Shown piece by piece: positions 1-9,754 of a stretch of DNA of 64,000 nt; the first letter of the stretch is position 1, and every line of letters begins with the position of its first letter. The position numbers and the translations under genes were made by a program. The DNA is from Heterocephalus glaber (taxonomy: Eukaryota > Chordata > Mammalia > Rodentia > Bathyergidae): positions 5,350,162 through 5,414,161 of the forward strand of contig NW_004624748.1 of the NCBI RefSeq assembly GCF_000247695.1, read 5' to 3'. The notes under the pieces were generated by a model. It did not search any database and had not been told where the DNA came from. It worked only from the letters and a program-made list of their open reading frames with translations.

Positions 1-440
1 CACCATGAGCACAATCTTTGCTGTTATCTGAGTAATTATTTCTGATTTCATTTTTCCCAGATCCTCTTTTGTTGCCAGTTCAGAGAGTCCAGGTAGTTGA
101 ATATCAGATTTTTCCATCTCGTTTCCCATTGGGGTTACTGTAGGTAATCCAGAAGTCTGTTTTTGAGGCTTGTTTGTGTGTCTTCTCATTTTTCCGGGCG
201 GGGGGGCTGCTTCTGTTGACTGTGCAGCTTACCTTCTCTGCCCTAGGAGCTTGGCATGGCGGCTGCGTTGCTTCCTTCTGGGTGCTTGGACCAGCTCAGC
301 TTCTCTGCCCTAGGAGCTTGGGATGGCAGCGGGTGAGCTTCCTTCCAGGTGCTGGGACTGGCTCACCTTCTCTGCCTTAGGAGCTTGGGATGGTGGTGAA
401 GGAGACTCTTTCCAGGTGCTGGGACCAGCTCACCTCTGCT
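1..440 (-). mobile_element. L1 5' end: start of ORF1 and 5' UTR with 67-bp repeats, running off the window
   Basis: Read on the minus strand, ATG at 189-187 opens a frame that is stop-free for 63 codons to the window edge, beginning MRRHTNKPQKQTSGLPTVTP. It later contains LPGLSELATKEDLGKMKSEI, which has the style of a mammalian L1 ORF1 N-terminus. Upstream of it, at 234-434, three 67-bp units stand in tandem, as in a monomer-bearing L1 5' UTR. The element therefore reaches or nearly reaches a full 5' end around 435-450, which most L1 copies lack. Whether the rest of the element is intact lies outside the window. Confidence 0.8.
234..434 (-). repeat. Three tandem 67-bp units, L1 5' UTR monomers
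   Basis: The units start at 234, 301 and 368, each opening TTCTCTGCC(C/T)TAGGAGCTTGG and closing with a GGTGCT(G/T)GGAC(C/T)(A/G)GCTC motif. The period is exactly 67 bp in both steps. They lie just upstream of the L1 ORF1 start, so they are probably promoter units. Confidence 0.85.
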
Positions 441-492
441 TTTCAGTTTCAATGTAAATTATTATCAATATTTGACTTTATAAATGTCCATG

Positions 493-946
493 TGTAGGGT
501 ACAGGGAGAGGGGACATTACTAGAACTCTTGCTCTAAGTCCTAGTCTCCTATGAGCCACGACAGCACAAGGTGAATTAATGAATTAAAACAGAAAATGAG
601 ACTTAGAGAAGAAGCTGAGTTTTGGGCCTGACCAGTGCTGCTCTGGGGAGCAAAGATGAAAGACCCCAAGCTTGCCACACCTGTATTGGGTACATTGGGA
701 GTATCAGAGGACTCAGAGGATAATCCTAAAATAATAAGGAATTTATGTAGATGAAGTTTTTGTTCTTCCTCCAAATGTCTTTAGCTGATGTAATCCTGCC
801 TGGAGCATCACAGCATCTAGCTTTTAGCTTTGGCTGGAGGGAAAATGGAGTTATCTCTTGACATGCCATAGCCAGCCTGTAGGCAGGAAGACAAGGCCTA
901 ATCATAATTTATTTTTCCCAAAAATAATGTAGTAATGCTCCCAATA
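493..946 (-). mobile_element. Solo LTR (ERV, class II-like), copy 1
   Basis: 454 bp, flanked by a perfect 6-bp duplication TCCATG at 487-492 and 947-952. It is alignable along its length with the element at 9755-10270. Read on the minus strand it runs from a TATTGGGAGCA start (mutated from TG) to ...CCTACA. The 6-bp duplication fits class II (ERVK-like) elements. No internal viral genes are present. Confidence 0.75.
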
Positions 947-1075
947 TCCATGTATTTTTTAAAAGTTTTTTTTTCTAAAAATTTTGCAGTTACCTTCATT
1001 TTTAAAAAATGCAAAAAGATATATTCTACACTAAATCTTCGCAGCTATGTAGCATGGTTAATGACTAATAATAAT

Positions 1076-1460
1076 TGAGAGGATGAGAATGAGCCGAAAA
1101 CACAAACAGCAGAGACTAGGTCTTTATTAGAGGCTGGGGGTGGGGAAGGTGGGGGGTGGTGCTGGCCTCTCTCAAACAACGGTGAGAGCAGTGGCCAGGG
1201 GCTGGCTAAGTGACCTCTTATATGGGCAAGGGGCATAAGGGGGAGATGACATAGTGGAGGTACATGTTTGGCTTCAGCCAGAGGTGAGGTTTAAATCCAT
1301 TGTCAGGTTTGGATTTCTTGGTGGGAAGGACAATAAGTGGAAGAGCTTCGAGGTAGGAAAGGTAGGTTATTGTTTCCCTGAGTGATTTATTATCTGCCGG
1401 GAAGAGCCATTTAGGATATGAGGCTGCCAGAGCCATTTTATCTAGCAGAGAACTGTATCA
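1076..1460 (-). mobile_element. Solo LTR (ERV), second family
   Basis: On the minus strand this 385-bp unit starts TGATACAGTTCTC, has a TATAAGAGG TATA-like box, a CTAATAAAGACC poly(A) signal and ends CATCCTCTCA, so it has TG...CA ends. The flanks share ATAATAAT, but that is simple sequence, so the duplication length is ambiguous. An ID SINE sits directly beside it. Confidence 0.65.
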
Positions 1461-1472
1461 ATAATAATAGAT

Positions 1473-1566
1473 GGGCCAGGATTTAGCTCAGTGGTCCACC
1501 TGGCCTGCCTCACAAGTGCAAGGTCCTGAGTTCAATCCCCAGTACCAAAAAACAAAACAAAACAAA
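1473..1566 (+). mobile_element. ID-type SINE (tRNA-derived)
   Basis: It starts GGGCCAGGATTTAGCTCAGTGG (A box) and has a B box in GAGTTCAATCC, then AGTACC and an A-rich tail. It is flanked by the 13-bp duplication AATAATAATAGAT at 1460-1472 and 1567-1579. Confidence 0.85.
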
Positions 1567-1612
1567 AATAATAATAGATAATAGATGTTGATTGCTTACT
1601 GTATTCCAGCAC

Positions 1613-1757
1613 AGTTTCAATCTTTCTTTCTCTTTCTTTTCTTTTTCCTTCCTTCCTTCCTTTCCTTTTTCTTTTTCTTTTCCTTTTCCTTTTCCTTTTC
1701 TCTCTCTTTCTTTCCTTTTTTCTTTCTTTCTTTCTTCCCTCCCTCCCTCCCTCCCTC

Positions 1758-1816
<59 letters not shown>

Positions 1817-1820
1817 TCCT

Positions 1821-1864
<44 letters not shown>

Positions 1865-1879
1865 TCCTTCTTTCTTTTT
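1613..1879. repeat. TTTC/AAAG microsatellite, about 265 bp
   Basis: Almost pure pyrimidine tract dominated by TTTC, with CCTT, CCTTTT and CCCT variants at its left half. It abuts the 3' side of an antisense SINE, so it probably grew from the SINE's A-rich tail. Confidence 0.95.
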
Positions 1880-2047
1880 CAGTACTAGTGATTGAGCCAG
1901 GGCATTCACACTGAGCAATGTCCTCAGCTCTTGTTATTTTTTAGTTTAGACTTTGGTAAGACACTGAAGTTGCTTGAACTTGAAATCCTCTTGCCTCAGC
2001 CTTCCAGAGCACTGGGATTATTAGCCATGTGCCACCACGCCAAGCCT
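1880..2047 (-). mobile_element. ID-B1 composite SINE, antisense
   Basis: Antisense ID part (AGTACTAGTGATTGAGCCAG) followed by antisense B1 (CCTCTTGCCTCAGCCTTCC ... GCCACCACGCCAAGCC). Confidence 0.7.
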
Positions 2048-2062
2048 TAATTCTTAAAAATA

Positions 2063-2256
2063 GTGCTCACTTAAGCAGCACATATACTAAAAATTGAAAA
2101 TAACTTTGTGGGGGTTGGAAGGGTTGAAAGGAGGCCAGAGGAATGGGAAAAAATAAGAATCAAGATATATCATGTACAGGTACAAATTCTCAATGATGAA
2201 TGTGATCATATGTATACCTAAATATACCAATAAACTCAATAAAATTTTTTTTTAAA
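2063..2256 (+). mobile_element. U6 snRNA 5' end fused to an L1 3' end (chimeric retrocopy)
   Basis: 2063-2098 reads GTGCTCACTTAAGCAGCACA then TATACTAAAAATTG, the 5' end of U6 snRNA with three substitutions and one extra A. It passes directly into the 3' UTR of the same L1 family seen at 3418-5250, including the GGTACAAATT..CAATGATGAATG segment and the terminal CCAATAAA. U6 joined to L1 3' ends is a known product of L1 reverse transcription. Here only about the first 35 nt of U6 are recognisable. Confidence 0.75.
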
Positions 2257-2489
2257 TACCTAGGTTCAAAATTAGTAAGTAATCTGCCCAAAATCACTCA
2301 GTTGCTAAGAGCTTCAACTGGGATTCAAACTCAGACAGTATCTACTAAGCCAGTTCTTTTCATTAAAATATTGTTTCAATGATTGGTTAAATGCTAGTAA
2401 TTTGTTAAATGCTGGTAATATAATATATGTATCTCGTTTTTTACATACTTATTAGTATATATTTCCAGTACACAGTAATTATATTCATA

Positions 2490-2575
2490 TTGGAAAATTG
2501 GTACATATACAATCACATCATACTCATTTTTATTTCTCCTCCCTCCCCTACCCTCCTATCTTGTCTACTACATAA
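2490..2575 (-). mobile_element. Possible old L1 3' end, antisense
   Basis: ATTGGTACATATACAATCA followed by a CTCCTCCCTCCCCTACCC pyrimidine tract resembles the antisense L1 3' UTR at 8277-8400, but is diverged. Confidence 0.35.
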
Positions 2576-3344
2576 TAAATTGGCTAAATAAAATAAAACT
2601 TAGAAACATACCCAGTGAATATGTATAGACATTTATTATTTGTTGTATATATAACTTAGAATACTTGCTTTGCAGTGAAAAATGCACACATAGACAAGCT
2701 TGGACATTTATTTTTTTAGGTTATAGAAGTCCTGGTTTTATTTTGTTTCTACCATAATACTTTTGGTGGTATCAGGTAAGTGCTTTTGTCTCCTTTAATT
2801 CAGAGACAGGAGATATGCGGATTTCTCCAAGGAATTGCTTTTAGTTTTGTTCCCTGAGCAAGTGGAAGGAAATCTAATTACAGTGATTACAGTGTGATTC
2901 GGCAAGATAAGGTCAGAGCTCTGGGAAATCTGTGGAAACAGTAACCTACAGCTCTCTAGATAGATTGGATGGGGAAGAATCTGGGCAGATGGACCAAACT
3001 AGAGGAAATCAGACCAAGACTACATAAGAGATGAGCAGTCAGGTGTGGGGCTGGAAGCAAGAAGAGCAAAGGCCCCAAAAGGCCTAGACCTCAACTCAGC
3101 TTTCCTTTCAGATACTCGTTTTTCTCTTCCTCTCTCTTGTTCTGTTTCTCCGCCTTTGACATTTTGTGGCCCACAGTCTTCCTTTCCTTTTGCCTGGCTT
3201 GCTCACTCTTTGTCCCTATCTATGTCACATCTTTTTCAAACTGCTTATATGTGGAATTAAAGTATATTCTTGTTGTGTTTATATACTTTTATATTTGTTT
3301 TGTTTAAATTTATATATTATGAACATTTTTAGAAGTTGTGGCAC

Positions 3345-3417
3345 AGTGGAAAACTTGATTTAGAGTTAGAATTGTGTAGAGTCTGAGCTCTGCCATTCAA
3401 TACTTAACCTCTTTGAG
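3345..3417 (+). mobile_element. MIR SINE, 5' part, split by an L1
   Basis: GAGCTCTGCCATTCAATACTTAACCTCTTTGAG matches the middle of a MIR (TCTGCCACTTACTAGCTG...CTTAACCTCT). It resumes after the L1 at 5251. Confidence 0.55.
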
Positions 3418-5250
3418 AGACTGAAGATGATTCAGAAAATGGAAAGATATCCCTTGCTCCTGGGTAGGAAGAGTGAACATAGTGAAAATGGCCATACTTC
3501 CAAAACTGCTATATAGATGCAGTGCAATCCCAATTGAAATCCCAGCAGCATACTTCACAGACCTTGAGAAAACAATCCAAAAATTCATTTGGAACAAGAA
3601 GAGACCCAGCATAGCAAAAGCAATTCTAGGTAACAGAGACATGGCAGGGGGTATCACAATCCCCAACTTGAAGCTATACTACAAAGCTACTGTGATAGAA
3701 ACAGCATGGTACTGGCCAAAAAACAGACCTGAGGACCAGTGGAACAAATTAGAAGATGCAAAAACAACTCCAGACACACTCAGCCATCTCATCTTTGACA
3801 AAGGATCCAAACACCCTCAATGGAGGAAAGATAACCTCTTTAATAAATGGTGCTGGAAAAGATGGGTTTCAACTTGCCAAAGATTAAAACTAGACCTATA
3901 TCTCTCACTATGCACTAAACTAAAATAAAAATGGATTAAAGATCTAAATATTAAAACAGAAATGCTGAACTGGCTGGAACAGAGGTTTGGTAGAACTCTT
4001 GAAGACATTGGTGTAGGAAAAGATTTTATGAACAAAACCTTAGTTGCTCGTGAACTAGCACAAACAATCAACAAGTGGGATCTCTTCTTACTAAAAAGCT
4101 TCTGCACAGCAAGAGAAACCACCAGCAGTGTGAAGAGACAACCCACAATGTGGAAAAAAATTTTCACCTGCTGTTCCTCAGACAAAGGTCTACTATCTCG
4201 AATCTATAAAGAACTTAAAAAAAATCAGACCTCCCAAATTTAAAGATCCAATCCAAAAAGGGCATCTGAAATGAACAAACATTTCTCAGACAAAGAAGTA
4301 GAAATGGCACCTAAACATATGAAAAAATGTTCAACATCACTGGTCATTTGAGAGATGCAAATGAAAACAACACTGAGATTCCACCTCACCCCAGAAAGAA
4401 TGGCTGCTATCATGAAATCAACCAATAACAAATGCTGGCGGGGCTGTGGGGAAAGAGGAACCCTGCTCCACTCCTGGTGGGAGTGTAGACTGGTGCAACC
4501 ACTGTGGAAATCAGTATGGAGATACCTCAAAGACTGGAAGTCCCATTTAACCCCGCTATTCCCCTGCTGGGTATCTTCCCCAAAGAATTAAAAGAATTAT
4601 ACCACAGTGCACCCATGTTCATAGCAGCACAGTTTGTAATAGCTAAAACTTGGAAATAGCCCAAATGCCCATCAACTGGAGACTGGATAAAGAAAATGTT
4701 GTTTTTTTTTTAAATAAAATGGAGTACAACTCAGCCATAAAAAATGAGATTTTAGAGACAGTTATTGCTAAATGAATGCATATTGAGGCTATACTTTTTT
4801 CTTTGGTACTGAGAATCAAACTTGGGACCTTGCTCTTGTGAGCACCAGAACCACTGAGCTAAATCCCTGGCCCTAGGCGATACTCTTAAGTGAAATAAAT
4901 AGGACAAACATGTGTAAATACTGAATAGTTTCTCTAGTGTGAGAAACTGAAAGTGTAAATAAGAACTAAGAGGTACAATAGATAATGTAAAATAGGAAGA
5001 AAAGGGGCAAAGGGGAAGTGAGAGGGGTAGGGGAAAGGAAAGAAGGGAATGGAATTTACTATAAGAAAATGAAAAAATGGAAACAAAGTCTTTGTAAATA
5101 GGGAGGGATGCAGGGGTTGAGGGGAGGGCTGGGGAAGGGGGAAAAATAAGAACCAAGAGAGACTATGTAAAGGTACAAATTTCCAATGATGAATGTCATT
5201 ATGTTTTATACCTAAAATGCACCAATAAAATAAAATTTTTTAAAAAAATG
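3418..5250 (+). mobile_element. 5'-truncated L1 with ORF2 C-terminal half (dead), 3' UTR and target-site duplication
   Basis: It is flanked by CTTA(A/T)CCTCTTTGAG at 3403-3417 and 5251-5265 (14 of 15 bp). A single frame from about 3440 encodes [20 protein letters not shown], then [33 protein letters not shown] and DIGVGKDFM, the C-terminal part of L1 ORF2. In that frame there are stops at 3926-3928, 4241-4243 and one near 4350, and a frameshift near 4540, so it cannot make protein. 4433-4486 encodes a C-x3-C-x7-H-x4-C zinc knuckle, intact. The 3' UTR has the typical G/A-rich tract and ends CCAATAAAATAAAA. An ID SINE is nested at 4794-4873. It inserted into a MIR. Confidence 0.93.
4794..4873 (-). 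mobile_element. ID-type SINE nested in the L1, antisense
   Basis: TTGGTACTGAGAATCAAAC ... CCACTGAGCTAAATCCCTGG is an antisense ID. The flanks AGGCTATACT and AGGCGATACT form a 10-bp duplication with one mismatch, so it inserted after the L1. Confidence 0.85.
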
Positions 5251-5330
5251 CTTATCCTCTTTGAGCCTGTTTTCCTATCTATAGAAAAGTAATAATATAA
5301 ACTTGAGTTGCTTTAAATATTAAGCTAAAT
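5251..5330 (+). mobile_element. MIR SINE, 3' part, after the L1
   Basis: CCTCTTTGAGCCTGTTTTCCTATCTATAGAAA continues the MIR interrupted at 3417 (consensus style CTCAGTTTCCTCATCTGTAAAA). Confidence 0.55.
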
Positions 5331-5491
5331 TAAAAACATACATATATATGTGTTATGTCTTATAAAAAAACTAAATACAAATGCAAGCTATATACAAATA
5401 TCAGATAGTGGTATTTTCATTTACTCTCTCCATCTAAAGTAAAGTGCAATCTAAGCTGGTTGGTTTGTTGTTGTTGTTGTTATAACCTTTG

Positions 5492-5581
5492 ATTTTTTTT
5501 TTTATTGGTACCAGGGAATCGAACTTGGGACCTTGCGCTTGTAAGGCAGGCAGTGGCACCACTGAGCTAAATCTCTAGTCC
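5492..5581 (-). mobile_element. ID-type SINE, antisense
   Basis: T tract, GGTACCAGGGAATCGAACTTGG ... CCACTGAGCTAAATC. Flanks TAACC(T/C)TTGATTTTT are duplicated. Confidence 0.85.
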
Positions 5582-6228
5582 TAACCCTTGATTTTTTTGT
5601 CTGTTTTAGATTTGGCTGTCAGTAACCATAAATAAAAAAGAGTTCATATCTTGGATTGGTTCTATAAATTTCTCTTGTTTTGCATATTGCCTGAGAATAG
5701 CCATGTATTAAGCTATGGTCATCATTGATTCATATGTTCACTTCAGTTAGTTTTTGAGACTAGACTAGTTTGCAGTGGATATTAGAAGGAATATGACCAA
5801 AGATTATTACGTTTTGAAGAATGAGTTGGAGATGAGATGTCATCAGGTTCAGTGACTTGGAGAAGCCTTGAGCAGCCACAAAACATCAGGTTCAAAATAC
5901 TCTCCAAGGACTGGGAAGATAGGAGGAGAAAACTTTAGGTACCTCACGACTTTGTTTAGCATTGGCTCAGAATAGGAAAAGTGGAACAAGTAAGAAACAG
6001 TTACACAAGTTTCTCTTCCGTTATTCACTATTCCAGAAATAAATGTAAAATCTAGAGAGGAAGTTTGTTTAAGAATTATTTGGATATTAAGACATTCAGT
6101 TGCCTAAAATTGACTTGTACATTATCTAGTAAACTTTTGTTCTGGAATCCTTAGAGGAAAGAAGTGCCTTTTTAAATATTTGAGTTTTCTATGAAGATAA
6201 AGTCTTTAAATGCAGAGAGTTAATTACT

Positions 6229-6313
6229 TTTTTTTTTTCCGGTACCAGGCATTGAACTCAGAGCCTTGTACTTGCAAGGCAGGCACGCTGCCACTGAGCT
6301 AAATCCCCTGCCC
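6229..6313 (-). mobile_element. ID-type SINE, antisense
   Basis: GGTACCAGGCATTGAACTCA ... GCCACTGAGCTAAATCCCC; the flanks repeat AATTACTTTTT. Confidence 0.85.
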
Positions 6314-8000
6314 AATTACTTTTTAACTTTATAAAAAGATGTATTATATACATTCCCCTCCAGAATAACATACTAGATTTAGTAAGGTTTTCCTGGTGAC
6401 ATGAAACTATAATAAAGATCTGTTATTGTGATAAACGAGTAGACAGGTCTTAACGTTTTTTCACCTGATATAATACAATGCCTAGAAATTCAGTAAATTC
6501 AGCTGCCTTCTCCTCTAGCCCAAAATAAATAAATACTTCTGGTTGAATGAATGGATGAAAAGCAGTTAAAATTTAGAACAGTTCTATTTTAAACATTTTA
6601 TCAGCTACATATTTCTAGGAAAGAGGCAGTATTACTAATATTATGAGCCTACTTGCAGAAGTGTGCTGTGTGTCTTTATGAACTGGTGACAGGGTGATTG
6701 GTCTGCAAGGAGCAGCTTTCCTTCTTCAGCCCAAAGTGTTCATATAAGCTAATGGTAGCTTAATGCAATTCTTCCTGTCTTCAAAACATGTTCTAACAAC
6801 ACAGGACTCCCACCTCCTCCTCTCTTGGTTCATAGGAAGCTCTGGGAAGCCCCTTTTGTACTGAGTGCCTTGAGTACTAAGCCTGGTTCCCACATCTAGT
6901 TGCATGTCAGTTGATTGGCTGTTTGGTTGAATGAATTTAGGAATAAGAATGAGAGATCAAAGCAGAGGTAAAGGAATTGAATCAAAAGAAGCTATCCTAA
7001 AACACAACAACGAGCTGTTCTTGAGGAATTAGTAAATTGTTCAGAAGACAATTCACATTTCTTTAAGTGGTAATCTTATCATTTCAGTAAATGAACTTTC
7101 TCTCACTATGCTTCTCTGAAGATCAAAACAGTCATTTGACTGTAAAATTGTGATATATTTTTATAACAAGGAGGAAAAATTATTTTAGAGATAGCTCTTG
7201 CCAGATAATTTAGGAAGATGGAGCATTCCTCACAGAGAAAAAATGTGAACTTCTGTTTAAAGACACCTTACTAGGGCTTTTTTGTTAGTTATAAGGTCCC
7301 TAGACAGTGTCTGGAAAGAAAAGACTTGGAGAAAAGGGGTTAGATTCCCTTTGCAGAATGAAGTAACAGAAATTTGCAAAATACCATCTTTGGCTAAGGT
7401 TAATAATGACAGGAGATGAAAGAGAGATAGGAGAAAGGTTTGGAGTAGGGTAAGGAAAAGTTTTCAGAACAATAACAAACAGAAGGACCTTAAGAAAAAA
7501 GATAATGAGGTAAACTGAAGAACCTTAGTGACAGGTAGAATTCAATTTGAAGTTATTTCTGCATGCTGTGCTTACCCTTCGTTATCCTTAAACTGTTGAT
7601 AAAAGAACAACGTATTAATATCAATGTTGAGTGAAGCAGGAAGACTGGTTTTCTCCACTTGGGGTAAAGAGAGGTGTTGAGAAAATAATCACTTTCAAGG
7701 ATAAGTCAGTTAATAGAGGCTGAAAGAAGCCAGGATTGGTTTTGGAACCCAAACTGACAGCAGCCATGGTGGCTCAAGGCAATGATTTTGGATTAGATAG
7801 CAGGGACTAATTCAGGAATTCTTGTGACAAAGCCATTTCTTCTAAAAGAATCCAGAGGAAAGTGGACCTTTGGGTTAGGGGACAATACTGGAGGATCCTT
7901 CAGACCCTTAAGCTGAAAAAAAATTATTTAGCCATCAAGTCTTAAAATTGCTAAAAGAACCATGCTGGCATATTATGAATCATTTAAAAAATGACTTTGT

Positions 8001-8086
8001 GGGGCTGGGGATTTAGTTCAGTGGCAGCGTGCCTGCCTCGCAGGCACAAGGTCCTGAGTTTGATCCCCAGTACCAAAAAAAAAAAA
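8001..8086 (+). mobile_element. ID-type SINE
   Basis: GGGCTGGGGATTTAGTTCAG ... GAGTTTGATCCCCAGTACC plus A tail. Confidence 0.85.
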
Positions 8087-8276
8087 GACTTGTGACTAAG
8101 ATTGCAGGGTTTATGATTTTGTGGACTCAGGACCAAGCTCAGAGCTGTATCTTTTAAGTTTGACTACTATTCAAGATATAGTTTTAGACTCTGATTTTTT
8201 TAAAAAAAAAACAATATGATAAGAGATCAAGGGAATAAAGAACTTATTGCAGATAAAAGTTGATGCACTCATTTTT

Positions 8277-8805
8277 TTTGTATATCCTTTTATTGGTACA
8301 TTTTAGGTGTACAATATAATGACATTCATCACTGGAAATTTGCACCTTTACATACTCTCCTGGTTCTTATTTTTTCCCCCTTCCCCTGCCCTCCCTTCAA
8401 CCCCTTCATCCCTCCCTATTTACAAAGACTTTGTTTCCATTTTTTCATTTTCTCATATTAATTCCATTCCCTTCTTTCCTTTCCCCTATCCTCCCACTTC
8501 CCCTTCCCCTTTGCCCCTTTTCGTCCTATTTCACATTATCTATTGTACCTTTTAGTTCTTATTTACACTTTCAGTTTCTCACACTAGAGAAACTATTCAG
8601 TATTTACACATGTGTGTCCTGTTTATTTCACTTAAGAGTATCACCTCAATGTGCATCCATTTAGCAACAAGTGTCTCTAATTTCTTGTTTTTGATGGCTG
8701 AGTAGTACTCCATTTCATAAAAAAAACACATTTTCACATTTTCTTGATCCAGTCTCCAGTTGATGGGCATTTGGGCTGTTTCCAAGTTTTAGTTTTTGCA
8801 AACTG
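8277..8805 (-). mobile_element. 5'-truncated L1, antisense, with target-site duplication
   Basis: It is flanked by GATGCAC(T/C)CATTTTT at 8262-8276 and 8806-8820 (14 of 15 bp). Read on the minus strand it covers the last ORF2 codons (MEYYSAIKNKKLE...WMHIE) and the 3' UTR, ending at the same AATAAAA site as the L1 at 3418-5250. The minus-strand frame at the ORF2 end is broken. Confidence 0.9.
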
Positions 8806-8891
8806 GATGCACCCATTTTTAAAGCAAATGTGCCTTGCAAAACTAGAGCGGATAAAAAGTCGTTGTTGGGATTCAGCAAGAAAGCAGCTCA

Positions 8892-8972
8892 GGGACCAGG
8901 GATTTAGCTCAGTGGCATCACGCCTGCCCCGCAAGCGCAAGGTCCTAAGTTCAGTGCCCAATACCAAAAAAA
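8892..8972 (+). mobile_element. ID-type SINE
   Basis: GGGATTTAGCTCAGTGGCATC ... TTCAGTGCCCAATACC; the flanks repeat AAGCAGCTCA (8882-8891 and 8975-8984). Confidence 0.85.
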
Positions 8973-9055
8973 GGAAGCAGCTCAAAGAACTCAAAGAAGC
9001 AAAAACTCTACTGTATAACTTCATCTCTAATTATTATTTCTTGCTACTAACAACC

Positions 9056-9456
9056 TAAAGCAATCTCACACAAGAGTATATAAAAGAAGGCTTTTATTTA
9101 AGAGTGAGGATAGCCACCCAGAATACAAGTGTTCCCGTTGTCCAGTGTAAGTTCTCTAAAATGGTATCTGAGGAGTCTGGTTTTATAGATAAAAAGAACA
9201 AAAAGAGGTTACAGCAAACTGATGGTTACAGTTGCATTAGGCCATAAGAATAGCACAGGTCATTAATTGCTTGTTACTCACTTATGTTATGCATTCCAGG
9301 AATGATTTAGAGATAAGCAGGAACAAGTCATTCTCCAAGTTATTTATTACTGTAACAGCGTCAGCACTTCTACAGTAAACTAAATTGAAATGATTAAAGA
9401 TTAAAATTAACTAGATCATGAGACTTTAGATCTCAGAGGATAGGATGGCTGTCCCA
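9056..9456 (-). mobile_element. Probable solo LTR, antisense
   Basis: On the minus strand it begins TGGGACAGCC and has AAATAAAAGCC followed by TATATACTC. The flanks share CAACC (9051-9055 and 9457-9461), a 5-bp duplication as in ERVL/MaLR elements. The far end is TTTA, not CA, so the boundary is uncertain. Confidence 0.45.
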
Positions 9457-9535
9457 CAACCCATGTCTTCGAGACCCAGTAGAGTTTTCAGACCCCCTTC
9501 CTTTTTGTCTTTACTGCATTAAACATATGCACAGA

Positions 9536-9568
9536 TGCGTGTGTGCGCGCGCGCGCACACACACACAG
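9536..9568. repeat. GT/GC/AC alternating tract
   Basis: GTGTGTGCGCGCGCGCGCACACACAC is nearly self-complementary and strictly alternating purine/pyrimidine. Confidence 0.9.
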
Positions 9569-9754
9569 AACCAAACATTACCAGATCAGGTTCTCATTGA
9601 GCTATTTTATAGACCTAAAGTTTTTGAAAAGTTTTATTCTCTAAATATTTTTTTTCTGTTTCCTGGACTGATTAAAGTAGTCTTTTTACCTTTACCATAA
9701 AAATGAGGCAGAAATCAGAAAGCCTAAAGATACAAGCTTTGACATGCAGATAGC

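Noticed and set aside
1532..1918. Long open frames rich in Lys/Arg or Phe/Ser
   Set aside because: They are translations of the TTTC microsatellite and adjoining SINE; no gene signal.
2063..2100. A functional U6 snRNA gene
   Set aside because: Only about the first 35 nt are present, with substitutions, and no upstream PSE/TATA is visible.
3473..4591. Protein-like frames with reverse-transcriptase-type similarity
   Set aside because: They belong to a dead, 5'-truncated L1 ORF2 and are annotated as a mobile element, not a host gene.
8307..9058. Several open frames on both strands
   Set aside because: They are translations of the antisense L1 3' UTR and an ID SINE.
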